48,682 nucleotides of DNA from Devosia elaeis. Its GTDB lineage: Bacteria > Pseudomonadota > Alphaproteobacteria > Rhizobiales > Devosiaceae. How positions within the stretch are numbered: the stretch's first letter is position 1; each line of letters opens with the position of its first letter. The DNA lies in contig NZ_LVVY01000100.1 in the NCBI RefSeq assembly GCF_001650025.1, positions 1 to 48,682 on the forward strand. Direction: 5' to 3'. The translations under genes were made by a program, and so were the position numbers. The notes beneath the pieces were generated by a model. The model had not been told where the DNA came from. It was given only the letters and a program-made list of their open reading frames with translations, and did not search any database. Below are positions 33,872 to 42,156 of the stretch, piece after piece.

Positions 33872-34378
33872 GTGACATCAGCGAGTACAGGCAATAGCCT
33901 CACTATCCGTCCGGCCATTGCCGAGGACGCCGCCACAATCATCGGCTTCATCCGCGCGCTCGCCGAATATGAAAAGCTCGCCCATGAAGTGGTCGCCACC
34001 GAAGCGGACATCGCCCGCGACCTGTTCGGGGCCGATCCCAAGGTGTATTGCGAAATCGCCGAATGGGAGGGCGCGCCTGTCGGCTTCACCCTCTGGTTCT
34101 ATACCTATTCCACCTTCCAGGGCCGGCATGGGATATGGCTGGAGGATCTTTATGTAGACCCCGCCATGCGCGGTAAGGGCATCGGCAAGGCGCTTCTGGT
34201 CGATCTCGCGCAACGCTGCGTTCGCGAGGGATTGGGCCGTTTCGAATGGTGGGTGCTGGATTGGAACGCACCGAGCATCGATTTCTACAAGAGCCAGGGC
34301 GGCGTCATGCAGGACGAATGGACCAAGGTTCGCGTGGAGGGCGAGGCGCTGGCGAAGCTGGGGCAAGTCGGATCATGA
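33872..34378 (+). CDS. GNAT family N-acetyltransferase
   Basis: A 168-residue acetyltransferase near the spermine/spermidine and thialysine acetyltransferase branch. The opening is TIRPAIAEDAATIIGFIRALAEYEKLAHEV, the acetyl-CoA block is LEDLYVDPAMRGKGIGKALLVDLAQ, and the end reads WWVLDWNAPSIDFYKSQGGVMQDEW. Residues 80-170 match that pattern well. The GTG at 33872 is the only in-frame start before the conserved block and sits right beside a repeat, so the start is uncertain. The stop overlaps the folA ATG (ATGA). Confidence 0.85.
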   Translation: MTSASTGNSLTIRPAIAEDAATIIGFIRALAEYEKLAHEVVATEADIARDLFGADPKVYCEIAEWEGAPVGFTLWFYTYSTFQGRHGIWLEDLYVDPAMRGKGIGKALLVDLAQRCVREGLGRFEWWVLDWNAPSIDFYKSQGGVMQDEWTKVRVEGEALAKLGQVGS

Positions 34379-34893
34379 TCGTTTCCCTCATCGCCGCTGT
34401 GGCGCGCAACAATGTCATCGGCGCCGACCAGACCATTCCCTGGCGCATTCCCTCCGACTTCGCCTGGTTCAAGCAGACCACGATGGGCAAGCCCATGGTC
34501 ATGGGTCGCAAGCAGTTCGAGACCTTCCCCAAGCCCCTGGCCGGCCGCCCCCATATCGTGGTGACCCGCCAGCGCGATTATGCGCCCTCAGGCGTCACCG
34601 TGCGGCACAGCCTGGCCGAGGCGCTGGAAACCGCCCGCGCATTGGCGGCGGCCTCCGGGACGGACGAAATCATGGTGATCGGTGGCGGCGACATTTACGC
34701 GCAGGCTCTGCCCCTGGCCGACCGGCTCTACATCACCCATGTCGATCTCGCCCCAAAGGGCGAGGTTTATTTTCCGCCCATCGACCGCGCGATCTGGCGG
34801 ATTGTCGCCGAGCCGGAGGTGCCGCGTTCCGAAAGGGATGGCGCCGCTTATGCGATCCGCATCTATGAGCGCCTTCACGGCTCCGCGCATTGA
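34375..34893 (+). CDS. folA: Dihydrofolate reductase
   Basis: A 172-residue enzyme that reduces dihydrofolate with NADPH. It shows IAAVARNNVIGADQTIPWRIPSDFAWFKQTTMGKPMVMGRKQFETF, the substrate pocket and active Asp in WRIPSD, and IMVIGGGDIYAQALPLADRLYITHVDL in the NADPH domain. Length is slightly above the E. coli form. It overlaps the GNAT stop by ATGA and is followed by a hflKC promoter located partly over its stop codon. With thyA it completes the thymidylate-folate cycle within this region. Confidence 0.96.
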   Translation: MIVSLIAAVARNNVIGADQTIPWRIPSDFAWFKQTTMGKPMVMGRKQFETFPKPLAGRPHIVVTRQRDYAPSGVTVRHSLAEALETARALAAASGTDEIMVIGGGDIYAQALPLADRLYITHVDLAPKGEVYFPPIDRAIWRIVAEPEVPRSERDGAAYAIRIYERLHGSAH

Positions 34894-34917
34894 TCGCGCG
34901 GCCGCCTTGCTTATATA
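34890..34917 (+). promoter_or_regulatory. Possible hflK promoter
   Basis: TTGATC and TATATA are separated by 16 bases and lie 40-67 bases before the hflK ATG. The upstream hexamer overlaps the folA stop codon. It is a plausible sigma-70 promoter. Confidence 0.5.
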
Positions 34918-34956
34918 TGGCAGCACAGTTTTCTCTTAGACACCGAAAGGAATGCG

Positions 34957-36057
34957 ATGCCTTGGGAGAATAATGGAGGCGGAGGTGGCCGCAACACAGG
35001 CGGCCCCTGGGGCCAGGCTCCGGGAGGGGGCGGGGGCGGCCCACGCCGTCCAGGCGGGAACAATACTCCCAATCTCGAAGACATCCTCAATCGCGGCCGT
35101 GACCAGTTCAAGGGCGGTGTCCCCGGTGGTCGCTGGGCGATCGTCGGCGGCGTGATCGCGCTGCTTGCCTTCTGGGGCGTCAATTCGGTCTACCAGATCA
35201 GCCCGCAGGAAGTCGGTGTCGAGCTGCGCTTCGGCAAGCCCAAGCCCGAGCTGTCCGGCCCGGGCCTGCATTTCATGCTTTGGCCCGTCGATACGGTCGA
35301 GCGCGTGGTCACCACCGTCAACCAGACCCAGATCGGCGTGCAGAATGCCAGCGGCTCGCGCGCCAGCGCCAGCGACGGCCTGATGCTGTCGGGCGACCAG
35401 AACATCGTCAATGTCCAGTTCTCGGTCTTCTGGTTCATCAGCGACCCCACCGCTTACCTGTTCAATGTCCGCGACCAGGATTCCCTGGTTCGCTACGCAG
35501 CCGAAAGCGCCATGCGCGAAGTGGTCGGCCGTCGCCCGGCCCAGGAAGTCTATTCGGACGACCGCGCCGGTATTCAGGCCGACGTGCTGCGCATCACCCA
35601 GTCGACATTGCAGGCCTATGGCCTGGGCGTGACGGTCAGCCAGATCCTGATCGAGAACGCGAGCCCGCCGGCCGAAGTCATCGACGCCTTCAACGAAGTG
35701 CAGCGCGCCCGGCAGGACGAAACCCGCCTGCAGGAAGAAGCCCGTTCCTACGCCAATACCCTTCTGGGTAATGCCCGTGGTAATGCCGCCGCACTCCGCG
35801 AAGAAGCGGCCGCCTACACCAACCGCGTGGTGCAGGAGGCAACCGGTGAGGCCGAGCGCTTCAATTCCATCTATGCCGAATATGTCAATTCGCCGGACGT
35901 GACCCGCAAACGCCTGTTCCTGGAAACCATGGAAGAGGTGCTGGGCGGATCGGAAAAAGTCCTGATCGAGAATGGCGCACAGAATGGCCAGGGCGTCGTG
36001 CCCTATCTGCCGCTGCCTGAACTGCGTTCGCGCGCAACCAGCTCGACGGGGAACTGA
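34957..36057 (+). CDS. hflK: FtsH-protease modulator HflK
   Basis: A 366-residue membrane-anchored SPFH protein that forms the large HflK-HflC cage around FtsH. The N-terminus is a Gly/Pro-rich cytoplasmic tail of about 55 residues (PWENNGGGGGRNTGG...). One membrane segment follows (WAIVGGVIALLAFWGVNSVYQI) and then the SPFH core, with EVGVELRFGKPKPELSGPGLHFML, QNIVNVQFSVFWFI and AESAMREVVGRRPAQEVYSDDRA. The helical end includes AARQDETRLQEEARSYANT-type coiled coil. AAAGGA precedes the ATG. hflC follows two bases later, so both are one operon. Confidence 0.95.
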   Translation: MPWENNGGGGGRNTGGPWGQAPGGGGGGPRRPGGNNTPNLEDILNRGRDQFKGGVPGGRWAIVGGVIALLAFWGVNSVYQISPQEVGVELRFGKPKPELSGPGLHFMLWPVDTVERVVTTVNQTQIGVQNASGSRASASDGLMLSGDQNIVNVQFSVFWFISDPTAYLFNVRDQDSLVRYAAESAMREVVGRRPAQEVYSDDRAGIQADVLRITQSTLQAYGLGVTVSQILIENASPPAEVIDAFNEVQRARQDETRLQEEARSYANTLLGNARGNAAALREEAAAYTNRVVQEATGEAERFNSIYAEYVNSPDVTRKRLFLETMEEVLGGSEKVLIENGAQNGQGVVPYLPLPELRSRATSSTGN

Positions 36058-36059
36058 CC

Positions 36060-37169
36060 ATGACGAATCGTCTCTTCATCATTGGTGCCGTCATCGTCGG
36101 TGCGCTCTACGTCCTGTTCTCCTCGATCTATATCGTGGACGAGCGCGAACAGGCCATCGTCATGCGCTTCGGCCAGATCACCGATATCCGCACCGAACCG
36201 GGCCTCTATTTCAAGATCCCGACCGATATCGTGGACAGCGTGCAGATCGTCGATGACCGCCTGCTCCGCTACGACATCGCCAATATGCGCGTGCAGGTCT
36301 CGGGCAACGCCTTCTACCAGGTCGATGCCTTCCTGACCTATCGCATCGCCGATGCACGGCTGTTCCGCGAGCGCGCCACCGGCCAGCTCTCGGTGGCCGA
36401 GGCCCGTATCGGCGCCAGCCTCGATGCGGCTTTGCGCCAGGTCTATGGTCTGCGTGAGTTCACGGACGCCCTCTCCGACCAGCGCGCCCAGATGATGCAG
36501 GAAACCCGCGACCTGATCCGTCCGGATCTGGCGGAACTGGGCCTCGACATCGTGGATGTCCGCATCCTGCGCACCGACCTCGACTCCGACGTCTCGGCCA
36601 CGACCTTCGAGCGTATGCGCGCCGAACGTCTCGCCGAGGCCGCCCTGCTCCGCGCCCGCGGCCAGGAACAGGCGCAAAGCCTGCGCGCCATCGCCGATCG
36701 TCAGGCCGTGGAAATCGTCGCTGCCGCGACCCGCGATGCCGAAATCATCCGCGGTCAGGGTGACGCCGAGCGGAACCGCATCTATGCGGCCGCCTATGGA
36801 CAGGACGCCGAATTCTTCGAGTTCTACCGCTCGATGGAAGCCTATCGCCTGGCCCTGCCCAATTCCGGCACCACCATGGTCCTGTCGCCCGAAAGCGCCT
36901 TCTTCCGCTATTTCGGTTCGGACGGCGAATTGCCGGCGGCCAGCACCACCTTCAGCACGCCGCTGCCGCCCGCCTCGACGGTCGAAGTTCCGACGACCAC
37001 CGACCAGCCGGCCCTGGACGGTCTCGGCATCGAGGAAACGGTGGCGCCGAGCATGACCCTGGAAGACGGCTCCCAGCTCGAGCCGACCCAGGGCACCGAG
37101 GCTCCGGCCCCGGTCGAGGACACTCCGCCCGCACCGGCGCCCGAGCCGGCACCGGCTCCGGCCCAGTAA
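36060..37169 (+). CDS. hflC: FtsH-protease modulator HflC, with long tail
   Basis: A 369-residue SPFH-domain partner of HflK. It starts MTNRLFIIGAVIVGALYVLFSSIYIVDEREQAIVMRFGQI, with one membrane segment, and has the LRYDIANMRVQVSGNAFYQVDAFLTYRI core. A coiled-coil stalk and ERMRAERLAEAALLRARGQEQAQ follow. The last about 75 residues are Pro/Ala/Glu/Thr-rich (TEAPAPVEDTPPAPAPEPAPAPAQ), much longer than the E. coli HflC end. The stop lies just before a strong terminator. The gene starts two bases after hflK. The tail is low in complexity, so it is probably flexible. Confidence 0.95.
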   Translation: MTNRLFIIGAVIVGALYVLFSSIYIVDEREQAIVMRFGQITDIRTEPGLYFKIPTDIVDSVQIVDDRLLRYDIANMRVQVSGNAFYQVDAFLTYRIADARLFRERATGQLSVAEARIGASLDAALRQVYGLREFTDALSDQRAQMMQETRDLIRPDLAELGLDIVDVRILRTDLDSDVSATTFERMRAERLAEAALLRARGQEQAQSLRAIADRQAVEIVAAATRDAEIIRGQGDAERNRIYAAAYGQDAEFFEFYRSMEAYRLALPNSGTTMVLSPESAFFRYFGSDGELPAASTTFSTPLPPASTVEVPTTTDQPALDGLGIEETVAPSMTLEDGSQLEPTQGTEAPAPVEDTPPAPAPEPAPAPAQ

Positions 37170-37188
37170 GCGGCCGATCACGAACAGA

Positions 37189-37215
37189 GGGCCGGCGCCT
37201 GGCGCCGGCCCTTTT
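37189..37215 (+). terminator. hflKC terminator
   Basis: GGGCCGGCGCC and GGCGCCGGCCC form an 11-bp inverted repeat followed by TTTT, 20 bases after the hflC stop. It closes the hflKC operon before ssrA. Confidence 0.85.
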
Positions 37216-37230
37216 CTTTCGCCGATGCAT

Positions 37231-37259
37231 TTGCATCCCGGCCGGGGCTCACCTATATA
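37231..37259 (+). promoter_or_regulatory. ssrA promoter
   Basis: TTGCAT and TATATA with a 17-base spacer. Initiation about seven bases on (near 37266) would open the permuted tmRNA transcript. Confidence 0.7.
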
Positions 37260-37261
37260 GG

Positions 37262-37580
37262 GAATGCCCGCAAGGGCTATGGCGATAAACGGTCATTGTA
37301 ATAAACCCATCGGACCCGGGGGCAGTACCCGGCGTCTCCACCATCTTCCCCTCCGGGGAAGCCAATGGGGACGAAACAGGATCGACGAGGGCGTAAAGAG
37401 TGTGCTTTTGCCCGGTGAGGTACCACCGTTATCGGTCCGAAACTTATAGTTGCTAATGACAACAATAAGGCTCCGGTCGCTCTCGCCGCGTAAGCGGTGC
37501 TAGCACTGGGAATTAAAGTCCTCCGCTCCTAGCCGGGCGGCAGGCGGGGTTCGCAGGCACCTGGCAACAGAAGCCTGCAC
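37262..37580 (+). ncRNA. ssrA: Circularly permuted two-piece tmRNA
   Basis: The acceptor piece comes first in the DNA and ends GGCGTCTCCACCA at 37343, the tRNA-like 3' end preceded by a T-arm (GGACCCGGGGGCAGTACCC). After a spacer of about 23 bases, the coding piece begins GGGGACGAAACAGGATCGACG at 37367, the usual tmRNA 5' end. The tag frame at 37452-37493 reads ANDNNKAPVALAA and stops with TAA. The ALAA end is the degradation signal. The coding piece closes with a GCAGGC/GCCTGC hairpin. Ends are approximate. The permuted order is that of alphaproteobacteria, where processing gives two RNA chains. It frees stalled ribosomes with SmpB (not in the window). Confidence 0.93.
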
Positions 37581-37689
37581 TTCATTTCCATTCTTGTTCG
37601 CCCCTGGCGCCTTTCTCCTTGAATTCTCATGGAACGTAGGGCTGATATGGGCCGTTCGGATTCTCGGGATATACGGAGCAGCTTGCATC

Positions 37690-38175
37690 ATGGCCGAAGA
37701 CCACATGCGATACGACATTCTCGCCCAGGAAGCCCTGCGCGGCGTCGTGCGCAAGGTTCTGGCCGAGGTTTCGCGCACCGGACTGCCCGGCGAGCACCAT
37801 TTCTTCATCTCCTTCGCCACGCGGGCGCCGGGGGTGCGGATTTCCGAAGAATTGCTCAAGCAGTACGACAAGGAAATGACCATCGTGCTGCAGAACCAAT
37901 ATTGGGATCTCAAGGTCTCCGAAACCGGCTTCGAAGTCGGCCTGAGCTTCAATGGCCAGCCGGAAATTCTCGTCATTCCCTTCGCCGCCATCAAGGGCTT
38001 CTTCGATCCCTCGGTGCAGTTCGGGCTGCAATTCGACCCCGCCACCGCACCGCGCGAAGACGAGACTATCGAAGCCCAGGCCGATGCGGCCACAGAAGCC
38101 GTCGCTGAAGGCGCCGAGCCCGAGACCCAGGGCGAGAAGGTCATCAGCCTCGATGCCTTCCGCAAAAAGCCCTGA
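37690..38175 (+). CDS. sspB: SspB-family ClpXP adaptor
   Basis: A 161-residue protein of the alphaproteobacterial SspB family. It starts MAEDHMRYDILAQEALRGVVRKVLAEVS. The core has HHFFISFATRAPGVRISEELLKQYDKEMTIVLQNQYWDLKV, and FGLQF closes the tag-binding domain. A flexible acidic Ala/Glu linker follows, and EKVISLDAFRKKP forms the C-terminal ClpX-binding peptide. It delivers ssrA-tagged proteins to ClpXP. It lies about 110 bases after ssrA on the same strand, which brings tag donor and tag receptor together. The ATG at 37690 has GGAG 11 bases upstream; an in-frame upstream extension is rejected because it overlaps the ssrA 3' region. Confidence 0.92.
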   Translation: MAEDHMRYDILAQEALRGVVRKVLAEVSRTGLPGEHHFFISFATRAPGVRISEELLKQYDKEMTIVLQNQYWDLKVSETGFEVGLSFNGQPEILVIPFAAIKGFFDPSVQFGLQFDPATAPREDETIEAQADAATEAVAEGAEPETQGEKVISLDAFRKKP

Positions 38176-38187
38176 TCCGGACCACAG

Positions 38188-38430
38188 ATGGAAAAGCGCT
38201 CCTTTTCCATAGCGGGACACCGCACCTCCATCGCCCTCGAGCCGGACTTCTGGCAAGGCCTGGAAGCCATGGCCCAGGCCCGCGCCCTGAGCCTGGCCGG
38301 CATTGTTCGTGAAATCGACGAGACCCGCGAGACGACCAATTTGTCGTCGGCCGTGCGGCTCGCCGTTCTGGCCTGGTATCGGGACCGGCCCGAAATCAGT
38401 TCGGCGGCAGAAGCTGGATCGGCTGGTTGA
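38188..38430 (+). CDS. Ribbon-helix-helix domain protein
   Basis: An 80-residue protein of the RHH_4 type: KRSFSIAGHRTSIALEPDFWQGLEAMAQARALSLAGIVREID, then LSSAVRLAVLAWYRD. The beta strand and two helices of the RHH fold are recognisable. Members are thought to bind DNA, though many are uncharacterised. It begins 12 bases after sspB and probably shares its transcript. Its 3' end overlaps that of the convergent AsmA gene by 35 bases. Confidence 0.85.
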   Translation: MEKRSFSIAGHRTSIALEPDFWQGLEAMAQARALSLAGIVREIDETRETTNLSSAVRLAVLAWYRDRPEISSAAEAGSAG

Positions 38431-41400
38431 CGCCGCTGCCGAAAGGCTGGTTCACCCCAGGCTGAAAGCCCAGATCGAGCGGCGCTGACGGAGCCGGCTC
38501 CGGCGCGACGTTCTCTTCGAGCAGACGCCGCTCCTCCTCCAGCCGCCGCGCCTCTTCCTCCGCCGCCCGCCGCGCTGCCTCCTCGGCCGCCTGCCGGCGC
38601 TGTTCCTCGGCCAACCGGTTTCGCGCCTCGGCCGCCGCGCGCTGCCGCGCTTCGTCCTCCAGCCGCAACCTGTCCAACCGCTCCAGTTCGAGCTCATTGG
38701 CCCGCACCTGGATGGCCGCGACCATCTCGGCCAGATCGAGCGTGACCAGGGGCGCCAGCAGCGTCCCGCCGATCCGGGCGACGATGCGGGCCGTTTCGGG
38801 CTCGATCAGCCCATCGGGATCGCGATAGTTCCGCGGCGTCAGCACGAAATTGCCATCGAGCCCCAGGCGCGCCAGGGCCAGATTGAGGCTACCGGCCAGC
38901 CGCCCGCCCTCTCCCTCGATGATCAGATTGGCGATGCGCGCCGCGCCACCGGCAATGGTGAAGGCCCCCCGCGCCTCGTCGGCGGCGAATGCGCCCTGCG
39001 ACAGGGCCAGGCCCATCAGCGTTTCCAGCGCGTCTGCATCGATGTTCAGCGGGTCCTCGATACCGGCCAAGGTGGGGAAGATCGTGGGCGTCAGTCCGCT
39101 GGCCTCGAAATCGGCAATGGCGAAATTGCCCTCACCGGTCATGCCGCGCATGATTTCGGCCAGGCTTTGCCCGCTGCCCTCGAACTGCAGCCCGGCATTG
39201 AGCCGGCCGCCAAGCCCCTGCCCCGGATTGGCCGGCGCCAGCGCATCGATATCGACGCCGGCAATCGAGACGCGCCCCGAGAGGCTCCGCTCGGCCAAGG
39301 GCCCCGAACAGCATTGCACCAGGCTCAGTTCCAGCGAACCATCACCCACCTGGGCCTTCAACCGGTCGATGGCGATATTTTCCGGCGTCCAGGAATAGTT
39401 GAACTGCATCTCGCCCAGCAGCCTTTGGCCATTGGCGATGACGGCATCGGCATTGATCGCGATATCGCCGCGCGACGGGCGCGGCGCGCCAGTGCCGGCC
39501 AAGGGACCTTCGGGCCACAGATCATCGCCCGGAATGGCGACGGCGGCCTCGCCGAACAGGGCCATGGCCAGGGCTGTGGCGTCGACGGCCTCCGTTTTGA
39601 GCGCGCCGGTGAAAGCCGGCAATTGGCCCAGCATCTGCATCGACAGCGCGCCGGAGAAAACCGTGTCGCCGCTGACCCCGGCGATATTGGTGAAGGAGAA
39701 AGCGCGGCGGCCGGAAAAATCCAGTGCGGCGGAAGCGTCCAGTCCCGGCAATCGCGCGCCTTCCAGGCCCGCCAGCGCCGCCAGGCCGCCGGCATCGTCG
39801 AGCAGCATGTCCAGGCTGCCCTGGCCGCTGACCTCGCCATTCGCCGCGATCCTGACGTCACCGAAATAACTGATCGACTGCCCGCCCTGGCTGATGGAGG
39901 CCCGGCCATTGAAACCGTCCGGCCCGCGCCCCTCCAGGAACAGGCTGCCCAGAACGGCTCCGTCACCGGCGAGCACGGGCGCATCCCTGAGCCCGAACCG
40001 CTCCTGGGCGGCAATACCGTCCTCCGCTTCCAGCGAAGCGACCAGCCGCAGATCGTCCCTGGCCAGACCCGCCAGGCCGCCCGCCATTTCCGCGCGCAGG
40101 TCGAGCGCCGCCCCGCCCAGCGTGCCGCCCAGAGTCAGCACCTGCCCGCCTGTCGCGGCATCCGAGAGGATGAATTGGAGATCACCCGGCCATACCCCCG
40201 CAAGCCCCTCCTGCCAGGCATAGGGCATCCCGGCCATTTCGTAGATCGCGGCCAGCCCCTCCGCCTCGGCGGAGCCGACGGCCAGTTCGCCAGAGCCGGT
40301 GACCAGCGGTTCGGCCAGATTGCCGGCCAGCCGCAGCGCGCCATTGAGCGACACCCCGCCCCAATCGCGCATCGACACCTTGGCCAGGCGCAGATCACCC
40401 GGCGACCACTGCCCCTCGAGCGCGACGTCGCTGCCGGCCAGGCCCAGCACGTCCAGCGCCTGGGCCGTCAGCGAAAAGCTGCCATGGGGAAAGCTGGCGC
40501 CAAAGCTACCATCATTGGCGCCGTCGGGCAGCAGCGCCAGCAGACGCGCCGTTTGTGTCGCGTCCAGCGCCCCCAGATGCAGCACGCTGTCCAGCCGCCG
40601 TTCGGCGCCGAAGCCGAGGCGAATTTCGACGCCGTGCGATTGCCCGGCAAAGTCGAAGCGGCCATTGCTGAGCCCGAACGCATCCCCCGCCAGCATGAGC
40701 CGCCCCGTGAGCGCCCCCGGCGTATTGAACAGCACATTGCTTTCCGCCGGACGGCGCCAGAGTTGCGCCAGGGCGTCGAGCCGCTGCGCTTCCAAGGAAA
40801 AATCGCCCCTGAAGGCGGCGCGGCCTCCTTCATTGGTCACCCGGCCCGAGAGGCGCAGTTCGCTATCGCCGGGCAGATGCGCCACGGCCTGCTCGATCTG
40901 CCAGCCCTCCCCATCGGTGGTGGCATCCAACCGCAGGTCCCGCAGCGAAAAGCCGCGCAAACCGATCTCGGCCAGGTCGATATCCAGCGTGCCCGGCAGG
41001 GGCGGCACCGGCGGCGGCGGCAATTCGGCGAGCAGGCGAACCAGTTCATAGGGCAGTTCGGCCGGCACTTCGGTGGCCGGGCGCGGCGGCAGCGAGAAAA
41101 CACCCCCCGACATCAGCGCATCGAAACCGGGCCGGGCCCCGAGCTGAATATTGGCCGAGCCCGTCAGCCGCATGCCTGCCCGGTTCTCGTCGGGATGCAG
41201 GGTATAGCCCGAGAGCACCACCCTGTCGGTCGATAGCGCGACGTCGCTTTCCAGCACCAGCGCACCCCTTATATCGTCGGCGGCCTCGGCTTCCGGCGGG
41301 GTCTGGCGATAGACGATCTTGCCCTCGAATTTCGGCGCCATGCCGGCGCTCAGCATGCCTTCGGCGGTCAGCGAATAGGCGCCGCCCGCTTCCCGCAGAA

Positions 41401-42019
41401 AGGCCGAGACGCGATTGGCGCCCGTTGCATCGCTGGCCGCCGCGTTGAAGCGGATCTCGTAGCGGCCGCCGTCATAATCGGCACCGCCCTGAAACTGGAA
41501 GGGGCCGGAAAAACTGGAAAGCCGCAAATCGCCATCGATGCCAGTGGCCACGAACATGTCGTCGGCGCGCAGATCGGTCAGCCTTATGCTGCCATCGGCG
41601 ACCCGGGCATGCCCCAGAACCACGCTGCCGCCCGCGCCCGACAGGTCGACGCCGCTGCTGAACAGGCCGTTCTCGTCCAGCACCAGATCGATCACCGGCC
41701 GTACGAGGCGCAACGCGGTGACGTTGTAATTGTCGCGCAGGAAATCGAACAGCGCGAACTCCGCCTCCACCGAGCCCACCCGCGCCGATGGCGATTCAAT
41801 ATCGCCCACCACGACATCGGAAAATTCGAGGCGTGGCCTGGGCAGGAGCGAAAAGGCGATATCGCCCCGAATGGTCACATCGGCGCCCAGCACATTGCTC
41901 GCCAACACCTCCATACGGTCGCGATAATCGCTCCACTGGATGAAGAGCGGCGCGATGAAGGCGCCGGCCAGCACCACGATGGCGAAAATGCCGACCACGA
42001 TATAGATGCGATTGAGCAC
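38396..42019 (-). CDS. Large AsmA-family protein
   Basis: A 1207-residue periplasmic protein with an N-terminal membrane anchor (MLNRIYIVVGIFAIVVLAGAF). The AsmA signature APLFIQWSDYRDRMEVLASNVLGADVTIRGDIAFSLLPRPRLEFSDVVVGD follows. The long beta-rich middle has repeated strand blocks, ending in an AsmA C-terminal part (GLGGRLNAGLQFEGSGQSLAEIMRGMTGEGNFAIADFEA). The last 90 residues form a Glu/Arg coiled coil (RRAAEEEARRLEEERRLL) and a Pro-rich tail. AsmA-like proteins form bridge-like channels for phospholipid transport between membranes. No other transport gene is adjacent. Confidence 0.9.
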   Translation of the reverse strand: MLNRIYIVVGIFAIVVLAGAFIAPLFIQWSDYRDRMEVLASNVLGADVTIRGDIAFSLLPRPRLEFSDVVVGDIESPSARVGSVEAEFALFDFLRDNYNVTALRLVRPVIDLVLDENGLFSSGVDLSGAGGSVVLGHARVADGSIRLTDLRADDMFVATGIDGDLRLSSFSGPFQFQGGADYDGGRYEIRFNAAASDATGANRVSAFLREAGGAYSLTAEGMLSAGMAPKFEGKIVYRQTPPEAEAADDIRGALVLESDVALSTDRVVLSGYTLHPDENRAGMRLTGSANIQLGARPGFDALMSGGVFSLPPRPATEVPAELPYELVRLLAELPPPPVPPLPGTLDIDLAEIGLRGFSLRDLRLDATTDGEGWQIEQAVAHLPGDSELRLSGRVTNEGGRAAFRGDFSLEAQRLDALAQLWRRPAESNVLFNTPGALTGRLMLAGDAFGLSNGRFDFAGQSHGVEIRLGFGAERRLDSVLHLGALDATQTARLLALLPDGANDGSFGASFPHGSFSLTAQALDVLGLAGSDVALEGQWSPGDLRLAKVSMRDWGGVSLNGALRLAGNLAEPLVTGSGELAVGSAEAEGLAAIYEMAGMPYAWQEGLAGVWPGDLQFILSDAATGGQVLTLGGTLGGAALDLRAEMAGGLAGLARDDLRLVASLEAEDGIAAQERFGLRDAPVLAGDGAVLGSLFLEGRGPDGFNGRASISQGGQSISYFGDVRIAANGEVSGQGSLDMLLDDAGGLAALAGLEGARLPGLDASAALDFSGRRAFSFTNIAGVSGDTVFSGALSMQMLGQLPAFTGALKTEAVDATALAMALFGEAAVAIPGDDLWPEGPLAGTGAPRPSRGDIAINADAVIANGQRLLGEMQFNYSWTPENIAIDRLKAQVGDGSLELSLVQCCSGPLAERSLSGRVSIAGVDIDALAPANPGQGLGGRLNAGLQFEGSGQSLAEIMRGMTGEGNFAIADFEASGLTPTIFPTLAGIEDPLNIDADALETLMGLALSQGAFAADEARGAFTIAGGAARIANLIIEGEGGRLAGSLNLALARLGLDGNFVLTPRNYRDPDGLIEPETARIVARIGGTLLAPLVTLDLAEMVAAIQVRANELELERLDRLRLEDEARQRAAAEARNRLAEEQRRQAAEEAARRAAEEEARRLEEERRLLEENVAPEPAPSAPLDLGFQPGVNQPFGSGVNQPIQLLPPN

Positions 42020-42110
42020 TGTGCGCGTTCTGTTCCGGCTGAAAGTGCGGTGAGTGTAGGCACTTGCGGCCTGCGCGCAAGTCGGATGAGGCGGATTTGA
42101 GCAGACGAAA

Positions 42111-42132
42111 CGGCCGGGCTCGCGCCCGGCCG
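42111..42132 (-). terminator. Terminator of phytase-like gene
   Basis: CGGCCGGGC / GCCCGGCCG with a GCGA loop on the minus strand, 24 bases after the stop, followed by TTTCG. It is a strong GC hairpin with a short T-run. Confidence 0.65.
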
Positions 42133-42156
42133 CACCAAGGATCGAGGAACGAGGCC

